64,000 bases of DNA from Betaproteobacteria bacterium (GCA_009781175.1 WQYQ01000008.1:62001-126000); one strand, 5' to 3'; positions 34,774 to 44,148 are shown, counted from the first letter of the stretch. Program-made: numbers and translations. Notes: generated from the sequence alone by a model not told the origin.

Positions 34774-35154
34774 TTAACTACGCTCGCCTAACTGGCGCAG
34801 CACTTCCTGCGCCATCGCGGCAATTACGGACTCCGCTTCGCCGATCACATCGGCCAATGTGATCCTAAATCCCGAATGGCGATTCGCGGCGGCCGTAATC
34901 ATTGCTGGCAGATCGCGTTTCACATGCCCACCCGCGGCCAAAAAAACCGGCACGACAAGAATTCGCCGATGGCCGCGTCTGACCGCCTCATCGATCGCCT
35001 CGGGCAGACTCGGCGGCATAAATTCGAGAAACGCGGTGCACACCCAGGCGCCGCTTTGTTGTCGTTCAAGCGCCTCGGCCAGCCGCTGCACCGGACGCGC
35101 CCATTCAGGGTCGCGCGCGCCATGCGCGAGCAAAAGCACGGCCGGAGCATTCAT
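34774..35154 (-). CDS. CbiX/SirB-type sirohydrochlorin cobalto-/ferrochelatase
   Basis: 126 residues, the single-domain (CbiX-short) size. The metal-binding histidines lie in LLAHGARD and AGGHVKRDLP. It inserts metal into sirohydrochlorin on the way to sirohaem or cobalamin. The start overlaps the tcdA stop by four bases. Which metal it uses cannot be told from sequence. Confidence 0.82.
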   Translation of the reverse strand: MNAPAVLLLAHGARDPEWARPVQRLAEALERQQSGAWVCTAFLEFMPPSLPEAIDEAVRRGHRRILVVPVFLAAGGHVKRDLPAMITAAANRHSGFRITLADVIGEAESVIAAMAQEVLRQLGERS

Positions 35155-35939
35155 GTCGGCGCGCCTTGCACGAGAGCATTAATAGCTTCGGCCGCGGCAA
35201 AAAAACCAAAGCTTGCCGTGACCGCGACACTTGAGCCGAAACCGGCGCAGTTGAGGCCTTGCGGCCCGCTGCTCGGCGCGCACGCCGCATCCGGGTAACG
35301 CAAGGGTTCGATCGAGAAGACCGCACGAATACCGAATTTGCGTTTCGGATCGCGCGGGAAACCGTGCTGCTTGCGCAACGCAGCACGCATTTTCGCAAGC
35401 AGCGGATCTTGTATGGTACGTGACAGATCCTCGATGCGAATCCGCCCCGGATCGCTCTGCCCGCCTGCGGCGCCGCATGTGACCAGAGGCAGGCCCTGCC
35501 TTACGCAATGCGCGGCAAGCGCCGTTTTGACGCGCACGCTGTCGATCGCATCGACCACGTAGTCGCAGCCTTGCAACAGCGAAGCTAAATTTTCCGGCGT
35601 CAAAAAATCGTCGATCGTTTCGATCCGGCACAGCGGGTTGATAGCGGCAATGCGGCGCGCCATTGCATCCACTTTCGCCATGCCCCAATCCGGGTCGAGA
35701 GCATGGATCTGGCGATTGGCGTTCGACTCCGCGATTACATCGAGATCGATCAGGCGGAGCATACCGACGGCGCTGCGCGCCAAGCCTTCCGCCGCCCAGG
35801 AACCAACGCCGCCAATCCCTACAACACAGACACGCGCGGCTTTAAGGCGCGCCAGGCCCACCTCGCCATAAAGCCGCGCCAGCCCGCCGAAACGCCGCTC
35901 AAAATCGACCTGCTGCGTATTTAGTGGGACTGCATCCAC
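35151..35939 (-). CDS. tcdA: tRNA threonylcarbamoyladenosine dehydratase
   Basis: 262 residues from a GTG at 35939, which places RFGGLARLYGE at the same distance from the start as in E. coli TcdA (CsdL); longer in-frame starts read into the upstream gene. The E1-like/ThiF nucleotide motif VVGIGGVGSWAAEGLARS, the LIDLDVIAESNANRQ metal/ATP region and the DAIDSVRVKTAL segment are present. It makes cyclic ct6A37 in tRNAs. It overlaps the metallo-hydrolase gene by 19 bases. Confidence 0.88.
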   Translation of the reverse strand: MDAVPLNTQQVDFERRFGGLARLYGEVGLARLKAARVCVVGIGGVGSWAAEGLARSAVGMLRLIDLDVIAESNANRQIHALDPDWGMAKVDAMARRIAAINPLCRIETIDDFLTPENLASLLQGCDYVVDAIDSVRVKTALAAHCVRQGLPLVTCGAAGGQSDPGRIRIEDLSRTIQDPLLAKMRAALRKQHGFPRDPKRKFGIRAVFSIEPLRYPDAACAPSSGPQGLNCAGFGSSVAVTASFGFFAAAEAINALVQGAPT

Positions 35940-36892
35940 ACGAGCAATCCTTGCGCGTTCAGGTCCAAATCGCCGGCCAACAGATCGAGCGCCGCCTCGC
36001 CTTGTAGGCCCCAAGCCTGTGTGGATGCTTCATCCAAGACCAGGGCACTCAATTTCTCGACCAGCAGGGCGTGTGCATCGGGCGCGTGGGGGTCGATTCC
36101 CTCGGTCGCCGCCACATGCGCGTCGATCAAGGCTTTGAGGCGCGCGCCGAGCCGCGGCACATCGGTTGCACGGCTGTAGTGCGTTGGATAAATCGCTTCA
36201 GGATTCAGCGCCAGCAGACGGTCGATTGAGGCGTGCAGTGCCGGCGGATCAAAATGCACCGGCGTGGTGGTGGCGAAGATATGCGAGCGCCCCACTCCAT
36301 CGCGCAGCTCGCGATAGCACAATCCAAACGTATCGCCCGTAAAAAGCGCACGCGCGTCGCTATCCCAATAGCACACATGATGACGCGCATGCCCCGGCGT
36401 ATCGAGCACCGCGAACTTCCGGCTGCCGAAGCGAATTTCATCGCCTTCATTGATTTCGACAAGCCGCGACTCGGGAACCGGCTGTAGGCCACCATAAAGC
36501 CGGGTAGCATTTTCCTCACCATAAACAGCAATCGTACCCGCCCAAAGTTTGGACGGATCAACCAGATGCCGCGCACCGCGCGGATGCACCGCAACGCGCG
36601 CTTGAGGCAGCACCGCCGCAAGCGCACCCGCGCCACCCGCGTGATCGAGATGGACATGCGTCACGCAGATCCAGTCCACCGCATCGGGCTGCAAACCGAT
36701 CTGTTCCAGCGTCGCAAGCACCTGTGGCACGGAATGCACGGTGCCAGTATCGATAAGCGCGACACGGCCTTCATCGGAAACAACGAGTTGAATGGCATCA
36801 AGCAAAGGCCGCATATAGCCGGAGTCGATGGCGAGAATACCGTGCGCCTGATGATCGGGGTGACGTTGAACGAGATCGCGAATCTGGGACAT
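35921..36892 (-). CDS. MBL-fold metallo-hydrolase
   Basis: 323 residues. The zinc-binding motif THVHLDHAGG (HxHxDH) and the downstream HPRGARHLVDP, GHARHHVCY, FTGDTFGLCY and THYSR motifs are complete, so the di-metal site looks functional. The family includes glyoxalase II-like and lactonase-like enzymes; substrate unknown. A C-terminal helical part of about 100 residues is of the kind seen in metallo-hydrolases of Burkholderiales. Confidence 0.82.
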   Translation of the reverse strand: MSQIRDLVQRHPDHQAHGILAIDSGYMRPLLDAIQLVVSDEGRVALIDTGTVHSVPQVLATLEQIGLQPDAVDWICVTHVHLDHAGGAGALAAVLPQARVAVHPRGARHLVDPSKLWAGTIAVYGEENATRLYGGLQPVPESRLVEINEGDEIRFGSRKFAVLDTPGHARHHVCYWDSDARALFTGDTFGLCYRELRDGVGRSHIFATTTPVHFDPPALHASIDRLLALNPEAIYPTHYSRATDVPRLGARLKALIDAHVAATEGIDPHAPDAHALLVEKLSALVLDEASTQAWGLQGEAALDLLAGDLDLNAQGLLVWMQSH

Positions 36893-37016
36893 GGAGGTCG
36901 AGGCGAAATGCCAAACAGTGCTAAGGGAATTCGCATTTTAGCGAGTACGCAACAAAAGTCGGCAAGTACCGTCGAATCAGCGACAATTTGTACTCTGCCT
37001 TCAAGTAGCTGATGCC

Positions 37017-38489
37017 ATGGATATCACCCAGTATGAGCCGCGTGTCGTTTGGCGCCACTTTCAGACCTTCCTACAAACGCCTCACGCTTCGTTCCATGAA
37101 GCGGCAATCCGCACAAAAATCAAGGATTGGGCAAAATCAAATGGCATCGAGAGCTTTCAAGATGCAAGCGGCAACCTGATTCTGCACAAGCCCGCCAGCC
37201 CTGGGCGCGAACACCACCCTGTCGTCACGCTACAGGCGCATCTGGACATGGTCTGTCAAAAAAACACCGAGTCATCGCACGATTTTCTGCGCGACCCGAT
37301 CCAAGTCAAAATCCGCGACGGCTGGCTCGTAGCGCCCGACACCACGCTCGGCGCGGATAACGGCATCGGCGCCTCATTGGCATTGGCAACCCTGGATACA
37401 CCGGGTTTGGAGCATCCCCCGCTGGAAGTTCTGCTTACCGTCAATGAAGAATCCGGTATGACGGGCGCGCACGGCTTGGCAAACGATGTTCTCCAGGGCG
37501 AGTTGATCCTCAATCTCGATACCGAGGAATGGGGCGAATTCTGTCTTGGCTCGGCGGGTGGTGCGGAGGTAAATATCGCGTACAGCTATGCGCAAGAGAC
37601 TTTACCGGATCATTACGCACTCTACGCCATCGAGCTCGGTGGCCTGCGCGGCGGGCATTCGGGCATGGATATCCACCTCGAACGCGGCAACGCCATCAAG
37701 CTTATCGTGCGCCTGCTGAATCGCTTGGGCTCACGCTTCGGTAATGCGCTGCGCCTGGTTTCGCTTAAGGGCGGTTCCGCACGCAATGCAATCCCTCACG
37801 AAGCAAGCGCCATCATCGGCCTGGAGGCGGAAATCGCCGCGCAAGTGGTAAACCGCATCGCCAACTTTGCCACAACGCTCAAAACCGAACTTGCAGGCAC
37901 CGACGAAGCCGTGCATGTGCGTTTCGTGCCGCTCCCGCGAGCGCTCGACGAAATACACGTGATGGCGCTTGCCGATCAGCACCGCTTGCTTGCCGCAGCA
38001 CACGCGGCACCACATGGCGTGCATCGCATGAGCCAACGCATTTCAGACACGGTCGAAACCTCGAACAATTTTGGAATCCTGCGCATTGCCAACGGCCAAG
38101 TCAGTGCGAATTTCATGGTGCGTTCGCTGCTGGAGTCCAGCGTGCATGCGCTGTGCTCCGAAATCGAAAGTCTCTTTAGACTTGTCAGCGCACAAGTGGG
38201 GATCGAAGGCCATTACCCAGGCTGGACGCCGAACCCGAATTCCCACCTCCTCGCCTTTGCACAAGAAATCTACAAGCGGCTGTTCGGCAACTGGGCAAGG
38301 GAGAAAGTCATTCACGCAGGGCTCGAATGCGGCATCCTCTCGGCCAAATACCCGCAGGTCGACATTCTTTCCTTCGGCCCGGATATTTGCGGTGCACATG
38401 CGCCGGGGGAATGCGTCAATATCGATACGGTCGCGCGCGCCTGGCAGTTGCTCACGGAGATATTGAAAACAATCCCAGCGAAAAGCTGA
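37017..38489 (+). CDS. pepD: Aminoacyl-histidine dipeptidase (peptidase D)
   Basis: 490 residues, the usual length. M20C family with an intact two-zinc site: LQAHLDMVC, TTLGADNGIGAS, LTVNEESGMTGAHGL, LNLDTEEWGEFCLG, GGLRGGHSGMD and the C-terminal HAGLECGIL. It hydrolyses Xaa-His dipeptides and other small peptides in the cytoplasm. It is transcribed divergently from the metallo-hydrolase gene. It also gives a useful contrast to the M20-like protein at 4597, where the zinc ligands are lost. Confidence 0.93.
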   Translation: MDITQYEPRVVWRHFQTFLQTPHASFHEAAIRTKIKDWAKSNGIESFQDASGNLILHKPASPGREHHPVVTLQAHLDMVCQKNTESSHDFLRDPIQVKIRDGWLVAPDTTLGADNGIGASLALATLDTPGLEHPPLEVLLTVNEESGMTGAHGLANDVLQGELILNLDTEEWGEFCLGSAGGAEVNIAYSYAQETLPDHYALYAIELGGLRGGHSGMDIHLERGNAIKLIVRLLNRLGSRFGNALRLVSLKGGSARNAIPHEASAIIGLEAEIAAQVVNRIANFATTLKTELAGTDEAVHVRFVPLPRALDEIHVMALADQHRLLAAAHAAPHGVHRMSQRISDTVETSNNFGILRIANGQVSANFMVRSLLESSVHALCSEIESLFRLVSAQVGIEGHYPGWTPNPNSHLLAFAQEIYKRLFGNWAREKVIHAGLECGILSAKYPQVDILSFGPDICGAHAPGECVNIDTVARAWQLLTEILKTIPAKS

Positions 38490-38517
38490 TAGCGCCAACC
38501 CGCCGCAGCTTAGGCTG

Positions 38518-39147
38518 TTAAAACGCGGTGCCAAAAATTCGATCGCCCGCATCGCCCAAGCCGGGAATGATGTAGCCATGCTCGTTCAAATGGCTGTCGA
38601 TTGCCGCGGCGTAAATCTGAACGTCAGGATGCGCGGCATCAAGCCTGCGCAGCCCCTCTGGCGCGGCGACAACCACAAGTGCGAGGATTTTTTTGCAGCC
38701 CTTGGATTTAAGCATATCGACCGTCGCGGCCAAGGACCCGCCGGTTGCCAGCATCGGGTCGATCACCCATGCCGTTCGATCATCGAGGTGCTCGACAAAG
38801 CGTTCGAAATACGGTTTGGGTTGCAAACTCTGTTCGTCACGCTCGATTCCAACGACCGAAACCTTGGCGCTCGGAATCACGTCAAGAACGCCGTCCAGCA
38901 TTCCAATACCGGCACGCAGAATCGGTACGACAGTAACCTTCTGGCCCGTGAGCCGTTCGACCTCGACGGGCCCCGCCCAGCCCTCTATCGTTACCCGCTC
39001 AAGCTCCAGATCCTTGGCCGCCTCATAGGCCAGAAAACACGCAATCTCGGCGATGAGTTCGCGAAATTTTTTCGTTGAAATATCGGATTCGCGCAGCAAA
39101 CCGAGTTTGTGCTTGACCAGCGGATGCGTTGTTTCGAACACAGGCAT
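38518..39147 (-). CDS. upp: Uracil phosphoribosyltransferase
   Basis: 209 residues. Signatures: [21 protein letters not shown], the PRPP loop [19 protein letters not shown], and the C-terminal uracil-binding [16 protein letters not shown]. It salvages uracil to UMP. It ends convergently 28 bases from pepD. GGAGCC precedes the ATG. Confidence 0.95.
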   Translation of the reverse strand: MPVFETTHPLVKHKLGLLRESDISTKKFRELIAEIACFLAYEAAKDLELERVTIEGWAGPVEVERLTGQKVTVVPILRAGIGMLDGVLDVIPSAKVSVVGIERDEQSLQPKPYFERFVEHLDDRTAWVIDPMLATGGSLAATVDMLKSKGCKKILALVVVAAPEGLRRLDAAHPDVQIYAAAIDSHLNEHGYIIPGLGDAGDRIFGTAF

Positions 39148-39209
39148 AGGGGGCTCCTGAAATTAACGACTACCGATACCGCGATCGCCTTGACTGCTCA
39201 AACTACTCT

Positions 39210-39377
39210 TCAACTACGCTTTTTCACCAGACCCGCCAAACCAACCGCGATCAGGATGACGGGCCACCATGTCCCGAGCCCATCCAGCACAGCCCGCAAC
39301 TGCAAGACTCCCAAATTGCTGAGTAAAAATAGAACACCGACGATGATAAGGACAAGCGGGCCGATACGGGATTGCAT
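39210..39377 (-). CDS. Small two-helix membrane protein, LiaI/DUF5668-like
   Basis: 55 residues, from an ATG at 39377 preceded by GGAGAG. The translation starts MQSRIGPLVLIIVGVLFLLS, then NLGV, a short loop, and a second hydrophobic helix containing TWWPVILIAVGLAGLV, ending KKRS. Two transmembrane segments and the NLG...WWPxILIxxGL pattern match the LiaI-LiaF-like transmembrane region (DUF5668). Role unknown; members often sit in envelope-stress loci. Confidence 0.75.
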   Translation of the reverse strand: MQSRIGPLVLIIVGVLFLLSNLGVLQLRAVLDGLGTWWPVILIAVGLAGLVKKRS

Positions 39378-39497
39378 GGGGGCTCTCCGAATAAAAAACT
39401 CATCTTGCTGACTTCGTCATGCATAACGGAGTCGCGCTCGACTTGTGATCAGCCTGGACTGTGGCGCGGCACGCTTGAGTTCGCAAGCGTGAATATC

Positions 39498-40031
39498 TCA
39501 ACTTTTGGTTTCAACCAATTGTTTAAGATTAGCAAGTCCTGTTTCAAAATCAGGCCCGACTTTTTTATCCACGAATACGCCAAGCCAACGCGCAAGCGGA
39601 CTCCACCCCGTTTGACCGCTCAACGACCAAACGACCCTAGTGCGCCCATTCGCAGGCTCCAGTATGAATTCGCCGTAGCTGAGCCGGGATGTCGAGGAGG
39701 TTTCGAGTTGATACGTCAAATGACTCGGCGCTTTGGCGCGGAGAAAACTCACTCTCCCATTGCCTTGGCTTCTGCTGCGCCACGCCCAGACCGCGCCTTC
39801 TCCATTTGGGCTACCCAAGTACTGTATCCGCATCGCCGGGTCTTTGCGGATGCTGGCGCTCCAACTCTTCCAAGCTTTCGGATCAGCCAAAAGCGGCCAG
39901 ATTTTTTCGGGCGTTGCGGCAATCAGCGTACTGCGTGTCGAATTAAATTCCCCAGGCAATAAGAAACTCGCGCCCACTACAAACGCGACAAACATGGCAA
40001 GCAACGCCAGCGCCCGAGTTAGGATTTTCAT
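39498..40031 (-). CDS. SRPBCC-family (polyketide cyclase/START-like) protein with N-terminal anchor
   Basis: 177 residues from MKILTRALALLAMFVAFVVG, a single N-terminal hydrophobic segment. The rest fits the SRPBCC fold: IAATPEKIWPLLADPKAWKSWS, GAVWAWRSRSQGNGRVSFL, FILEPANGRTRVVWSLSGQTG, and a long C-terminal helix. A larger in-frame start at 40178 would put an unrelated stretch before the signal. These proteins bind hydrophobic ligands; no specific function can be assigned. Confidence 0.78.
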   Translation of the reverse strand: MKILTRALALLAMFVAFVVGASFLLPGEFNSTRSTLIAATPEKIWPLLADPKAWKSWSASIRKDPAMRIQYLGSPNGEGAVWAWRSRSQGNGRVSFLRAKAPSHLTYQLETSSTSRLSYGEFILEPANGRTRVVWSLSGQTGWSPLARWLGVFVDKKVGPDFETGLANLKQLVETKS

Positions 40032-40261
40032 GTCCGACTCCAAAAAATTTATCCCATAGCCATAGTCATTCGGGTCCTCTCCTATCCCGACAAGTTTCAG
40101 CACATTCACGACCGTCTCCGATTTTCCAATGCCATAAGCATAACGATCGACCCCCGGTCTCGCCAAGAGAGAAAACACACTTGCATCACCCGATCGTGAC
40201 GCCTACCATGCTGCCCTCAGTACAGAAACGGCCCCGATCAATCAAACAGGGCAGAAGCAGC

Positions 40262-40786
40262 ATGAGCATCTACACACTCCACGACCGGGTCCCCGTACTC
40301 GGAGAAGGAAGCTGGGTCGCGGAAAACGCGAGCGTAATCGGTTCGGTAATACTGGGCCGTAGCGTCAACATTTGGTTTGGGGCGGTTCTGCGCGGCGATA
40401 ACGACCCGATTACGGTCGGCGATGAGAGCAACATCCAGGACGGCGCGATTCTGCATACCGACGAGGGCGTTCCTCTGACAATCGGCGCACGCGTCAACAT
40501 CGGCCATATGGCGATGTTGCATGGCTGTACGATCGGAGACGGCTCGCTGATCGGGATTAACGCGGTCATTCTGAATCGCGCTGTCATCGGCAAACAATGC
40601 TTAATCGGTGCAAACACGCTGATCCCTGAAGGCAAGGTGATCCCGGATCGTTCCCTGGTCGTTGGCACGCCCGGGCGAATCATCCGCGAACTGAGTGAAG
40701 CGGAAGTCGCCGACTTTCAACGCAACGCGTTAGGCTACGTCAACAATGCCCAGCGTTACCGTGAAGGTTTACACTGCATCGGCTAA
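40262..40786 (+). CDS. Gamma-carbonic-anhydrase-like hexapeptide-repeat protein
   Basis: 174 residues. Left-handed beta-helix repeats (VIGSVILGRSVNIWFGAVLRGD, IQDGAILHT, NIGHMAMLHGCTIGDGSLIGINAVILN). The zinc ligands of the YrdA/CamH group, H in ILHTD and the GHMAMLHG pair, are conserved. Start at 40262 after an AGAAGCAGC stretch rather than the upstream ATG, because MSIYTLHDRVP is the family's N-terminus. Possibly a carbonic anhydrase; YrdA homologues often show weak or no activity. Confidence 0.88.
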   Translation: MSIYTLHDRVPVLGEGSWVAENASVIGSVILGRSVNIWFGAVLRGDNDPITVGDESNIQDGAILHTDEGVPLTIGARVNIGHMAMLHGCTIGDGSLIGINAVILNRAVIGKQCLIGANTLIPEGKVIPDRSLVVGTPGRIIRELSEAEVADFQRNALGYVNNAQRYREGLHCIG

Positions 40787-40828
40787 TGCCTGTTACTATC
40801 CCGCAGAGACAAATCCTGCGGAGCTGAC

Positions 40829-41533
40829 ATGCGTACATTCTTTGCCATAGCGCTCACTTTTTTAGGTTTGTTCAGCCTACCGGTCAGCGCACAGACCGCG
40901 AACACCCCCACTATTGTCGAATTGACCGCCGAGGCAACGCTCAGTGCCTCCAACGACCAAGGCCGCGCGACCTTATTTGTCGAAGGTAGCGATCAAAGCT
41001 TGCCGAACCTCTCGCACAAGTTGAACCAGCAAACAGCCAGCGCGCTAACCCTTGCCAAGGCCTACGAAAAAACAGTCAAGACTCGCACAGGGACAAGTCA
41101 GAGCTGGCCGATTTATGTGCGTAACAGCACGCGCATCGAAAGCTGGCGCATGCGTAGTGAAATCGTGCTTGAAAGCCGCGATACCGCTGCGTTGTCCGAA
41201 CTCATCGGGAAGCTGCAAAACTCAGGTCTTGCCTTGGCAAATATCGGCTTTCAACCCGCGCCGGAAACGCGCAAAAAAGTCGAGGATGCGGCGATTGTCG
41301 ACGCAATCGCGGCTTTCCATGCCCGCGCCGAAGTGGCCGCAAATGCACTGGGCCATAAATACCGGATCCGCCAGATAGCGATCCACACTCAAAACCAGAT
41401 AATGCCGCGTCCGCTCCAGGCTCCAATGGCAAGAACAGCAGCTGCATCCCTTGCGGAAAGCAGCCCTGCGCCCGTTGAAGCGGGAGAAAGCCAGATCAAC
41501 GTCAATATTTCGGGCCAAATAGAACTGCAATGA
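40829..41533 (+). CDS. SIMPL-domain (DUF541) periplasmic protein
   Basis: 234 residues with a signal peptide (TFFAIALTFLGLFSLPVSAQT). The SIMPL domain is recognisable from VELTAEATLSASNDQGRATLFVEG through LPNLSHKLNQQTASALTLAK and VDAIAAFHARAEVAANALG. In other bacteria DUF541 proteins are periplasmic or outer-membrane oligomers linked to stress, with unclear biochemistry. It overlaps dtd by four bases (ATGA). Confidence 0.83.
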   Translation: MRTFFAIALTFLGLFSLPVSAQTANTPTIVELTAEATLSASNDQGRATLFVEGSDQSLPNLSHKLNQQTASALTLAKAYEKTVKTRTGTSQSWPIYVRNSTRIESWRMRSEIVLESRDTAALSELIGKLQNSGLALANIGFQPAPETRKKVEDAAIVDAIAAFHARAEVAANALGHKYRIRQIAIHTQNQIMPRPLQAPMARTAAASLAESSPAPVEAGESQINVNISGQIELQ

Positions 41534-41967
41534 TCGCGCTGATACAGCGCGTACTCGAAGCAAGCGTCAGTGTGGAGGGGCAACAGATCGGGTGCATCGG
41601 CCCCGGTTTGTTGGCATTGATTGGCGTGCGCCCGGACGACGACTTAAAAAGCGTGGAACGCCTGCTTGAGCGCTTACTCGGCTATCGTGTCTTTGCGGAC
41701 GAAAACGGCCGTATGAACCGCTCGCTTGCTGACACGGGAGGCGGTCTGCTGCTGGTCCCGCAATTCACGCTCGCCGCCGATACACGCAGCGGCCGCCGTC
41801 CAAGCTTCACCTCGGCGGCCGTGCCAGAGGTGGCGATAAAACACTTCGAAGCACTCGTGGTCCTGGCGCGCGCGCAGCATCCAAGCGTGGCAACAGGCCA
41901 GTTCGGGGCGGAGATGCAGGTGAGCCTGATCAATCACGGCCCCGTCACCTTTTGGCTCGAAAGCTGA
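41530..41967 (+). CDS. dtd: D-aminoacyl-tRNA deacylase
   Basis: 145 residues, normal length. MIALIQRVLEASVSVEGQ at the start, the SxQFT-type motif as VPQFTLAADT, and the cross-subunit Gly-Pro motif at the C-terminus (NHGPVTFWLES). It removes D-amino acids from mischarged tRNAs. Coupled by ATGA overlap to the SIMPL gene, followed at once by the NlpC/P60 gene. Confidence 0.94.
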   Translation: MIALIQRVLEASVSVEGQQIGCIGPGLLALIGVRPDDDLKSVERLLERLLGYRVFADENGRMNRSLADTGGGLLLVPQFTLAADTRSGRRPSFTSAAVPEVAIKHFEALVVLARAQHPSVATGQFGAEMQVSLINHGPVTFWLES

Positions 41968-41968
41968 A

Positions 41969-42481
41969 ATGCGGCGTGGGACATTTGGGTTGAAGCTGCG
42001 CCTGCTCTGCTACGCTTTATCGCTTGTACTTGCTGCGTGCTCCAGTGCGCCGGGCAAACGTCCCTCACCCGAATCCGAACGCAAATACCTGCGCCTTCCC
42101 GCCGCTTCGGGTGCCGAAGCCGTCGTCTTCGCGCTTGGCCTCCTCGACACAGGCTACCGGTTTGGCGGGACCAATCCCGAAGCAGGGCTCGATTGCAGCG
42201 GAATGATTAGCTATGTGTACGAGCAAACCGCGCAAGTGCGCTTGCCGCATAGCGCGGCGCAGATCGCCGACACAACCCGCCCGATTACACGCGAACGCAT
42301 GCGCCCCGGGGATCTGGTTTTTTTCAATACGCAGAACCGCCCGTTCTCGCATGTGGGCTTATACATTGGCGACGGCCGCTTCATTCACGCGCCGTCGAGT
42401 CGCGGCCGCGTGCGCGTCGAACAGCTCGATTCGACTTACTTCTCGAATCGCTTCAACGGCGCCCGCACCCTGCTCCAATAG
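41969..42481 (+). CDS. NlpC/P60 (C40) cell-wall hydrolase lipoprotein
   Basis: 170 residues. Lipobox LVLAACSS near residue 20. The NlpC/P60 catalytic residues are complete: Cys in LDCSGMISYVY, His in FSHVGLYIGDGRFIHAPS, with a third polar residue after. It should cleave D-gamma-glutamyl-meso-DAP links in peptidoglycan from the outer-membrane side, as Spr/MepS does. Its start is two bases after the dtd stop, so it is co-transcribed. Confidence 0.92.
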   Translation: MRRGTFGLKLRLLCYALSLVLAACSSAPGKRPSPESERKYLRLPAASGAEAVVFALGLLDTGYRFGGTNPEAGLDCSGMISYVYEQTAQVRLPHSAAQIADTTRPITRERMRPGDLVFFNTQNRPFSHVGLYIGDGRFIHAPSSRGRVRVEQLDSTYFSNRFNGARTLLQ

Positions 42482-42482
42482 T

Positions 42483-43256
42483 TCAGCGCTGTTCGACCAA
42501 TGCCTTGAGAAAGGCCACCGGTACGGCATAGGTAATGCCGGAAGGGGAGGTTAACGCAGCCTCCTTGCTGCCCTTGACCCAGGTCATATTGATGATCGCA
42601 AGCACCTCTCCTGTCTCTGGATTGAACACCGGGCTGCCGCTATTGCCGGGATAAGCCGTTGCATCGAGCTGAAAAACTTTAAAGGCGCCCGAACGGATAC
42701 GCTGGATCGCCTGTTCGTTGAGCTGCCCCGCCGTCGCCTGGGGAATCACGATCGGCGTAATTGCGGAAACGATGCCGCGATGGGTCGCTGGCGTGAGCCC
42801 CAAAATGCCGACGATCGGAAAACCGGTAAACGCAATTTCCTGCCCTTCTCGAACGCTTGCAGCATCCCCGAGCCGCATGGGCGGCAAGGGCGCACCTTCG
42901 ATTTTCAGCAAAGCGAGATCATGGCTCGGATCGTTGCGCAGCTTCGTTGCTTTGCGCACCTGCTGCTCGCCACCATTGGGAAAAACGATGACGATCAGTT
43001 CCTCCATATGATCGACATCCAATATGACGGGAACGACATGCGAGTTCGTTACAACCATCGAGCCGTCTCCCACCGCAAATCCAGTGCCCATCAGACGAAA
43101 CTGCGGCGAACGCGTGCGCAGGAAAGTTCCAATCGCCACGACGGACGGACGCACCTGCGGCAAGGTGCTTTCAAGCCCCGCCTGAGCGGGCGAAAAAACC
43201 CCGGCCCACAAAATGCACAGGAGCGCGACAAGCCCCTGCTTAGCGAGACGGGACAA
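42483..43256 (-). CDS. Secreted trypsin-like serine protease (DegP-type catalytic domain, no PDZ)
   Basis: 257 residues if started at the TTG at 43256, which gives a textbook signal peptide (LAKQGLVALLCILWAGVFSPAQA). An ATG at 43364 would put an unusual long lead inside the upstream transglycosylase gene. Triad: H in VTNSHVVPV, D in DPSHDLALLKIE and S in YPGNSGSPVF. No PDZ domain follows. A periplasmic protease of uncertain substrate; the start is the main uncertainty. Confidence 0.82.
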   Translation of the reverse strand: MSRLAKQGLVALLCILWAGVFSPAQAGLESTLPQVRPSVVAIGTFLRTRSPQFRLMGTGFAVGDGSMVVTNSHVVPVILDVDHMEELIVIVFPNGGEQQVRKATKLRNDPSHDLALLKIEGAPLPPMRLGDAASVREGQEIAFTGFPIVGILGLTPATHRGIVSAITPIVIPQATAGQLNEQAIQRIRSGAFKVFQLDATAYPGNSGSPVFNPETGEVLAIINMTWVKGSKEAALTSPSGITYAVPVAFLKALVEQR

Positions 43257-44136
43257 TAGGCGAAGCCGCCGCCAGGCTCGGATCGAAAGAGTGACTGCCT
43301 TTGCGGAACATCCCGGATATCCGTTTAACATAGTCGACCGTTTCCCTATAAGGTGGAATGCCACGATAGCGATCTACCGCGCCTTCCCCTGCGTTATACG
43401 CGGCAAGCGCCAGCATGACATCGCCCCGATAATAAGACAGCAGCCAGCGTAGATAGGCCAAGCCGCCGCGAATATTCTGGGTTGGATCGAAGATGTTGTA
43501 CACCTTGAAACGCTGCGCGGTTTCAGGAATCAGCTGCATGACGCCATAAGCATTGCGTGGCGAACGCGCCATCGACTCGAAGTTCGACTCTGCCGCGGCC
43601 ACGGCAAGCGCAAGCCGCGGTTCGATGGAATACTGCGGAGCCAGCAACCGGATCAGCTGCGCCACGCGGCGTTTATTCGTGCGCAAACCCGACAGCACCG
43701 CATCGAGATCGGCCTCGTCGGATAGGGTCGGATCATTCGCTTGTGCGACGGACCTGGGCTGCAAACAAGGCGGCATGACCCCTGCCGGCGGGCCGAAAAA
43801 CCGCTGCGCATTTTTTGCCTGTTCAACCCCAAGCTCCGCGGCTCGACCCATCAGGCTCGCAGCGATGCGATCGTCATGCACGACCCCCCGTCCATCACCA
43901 TACATCCAAGCCAAGGCGACATATGCTTGAGAGTCCCCATAACGGGCCGCATCACAATAAAGTTCCGCGGCCCGGGTCAAGTCTTGGGGAATACCTTCAC
44001 CGTGTTCGTATTGAGTAGCCAAACTCACCAACTGGCCCGCCAGCACCAAGCGTGGATCGGGCGACACCTCTGTCGCCGCGGCTGGCCAAGCCGCTGCGGC
44101 AAACAATACAAACACGATACTGCGGAAGAACATCAT
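43240..44136 (-). CDS. Lytic transglycosylase with Sel1-like repeats
   Basis: 298 residues with a signal peptide (FRSIVFVLFAAAAWPAAA). The N-terminal half has Sel1/TPR-like repeats (AAELYCDAARYGDSQAYVALAWMYGDGRGV). The C-terminal half is an SLT domain: catalytic Glu in VAAAESNFES, then RNAYGVMQLIPETA, NIRGGLAYLRWLL and LAAYNAGEGAVDRY. It cleaves peptidoglycan glycan strands in the periplasm. The stop overlaps the serine-protease start region. It may serve envelope or polysaccharide assembly next to the UDP-sugar dehydrogenase gene. Confidence 0.9.
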   Translation of the reverse strand: MMFFRSIVFVLFAAAAWPAAATEVSPDPRLVLAGQLVSLATQYEHGEGIPQDLTRAAELYCDAARYGDSQAYVALAWMYGDGRGVVHDDRIAASLMGRAAELGVEQAKNAQRFFGPPAGVMPPCLQPRSVAQANDPTLSDEADLDAVLSGLRTNKRRVAQLIRLLAPQYSIEPRLALAVAAAESNFESMARSPRNAYGVMQLIPETAQRFKVYNIFDPTQNIRGGLAYLRWLLSYYRGDVMLALAAYNAGEGAVDRYRGIPPYRETVDYVKRISGMFRKGSHSFDPSLAAASPIVPSR

Positions 44137-44148
44137 TCATCCTTGAGA

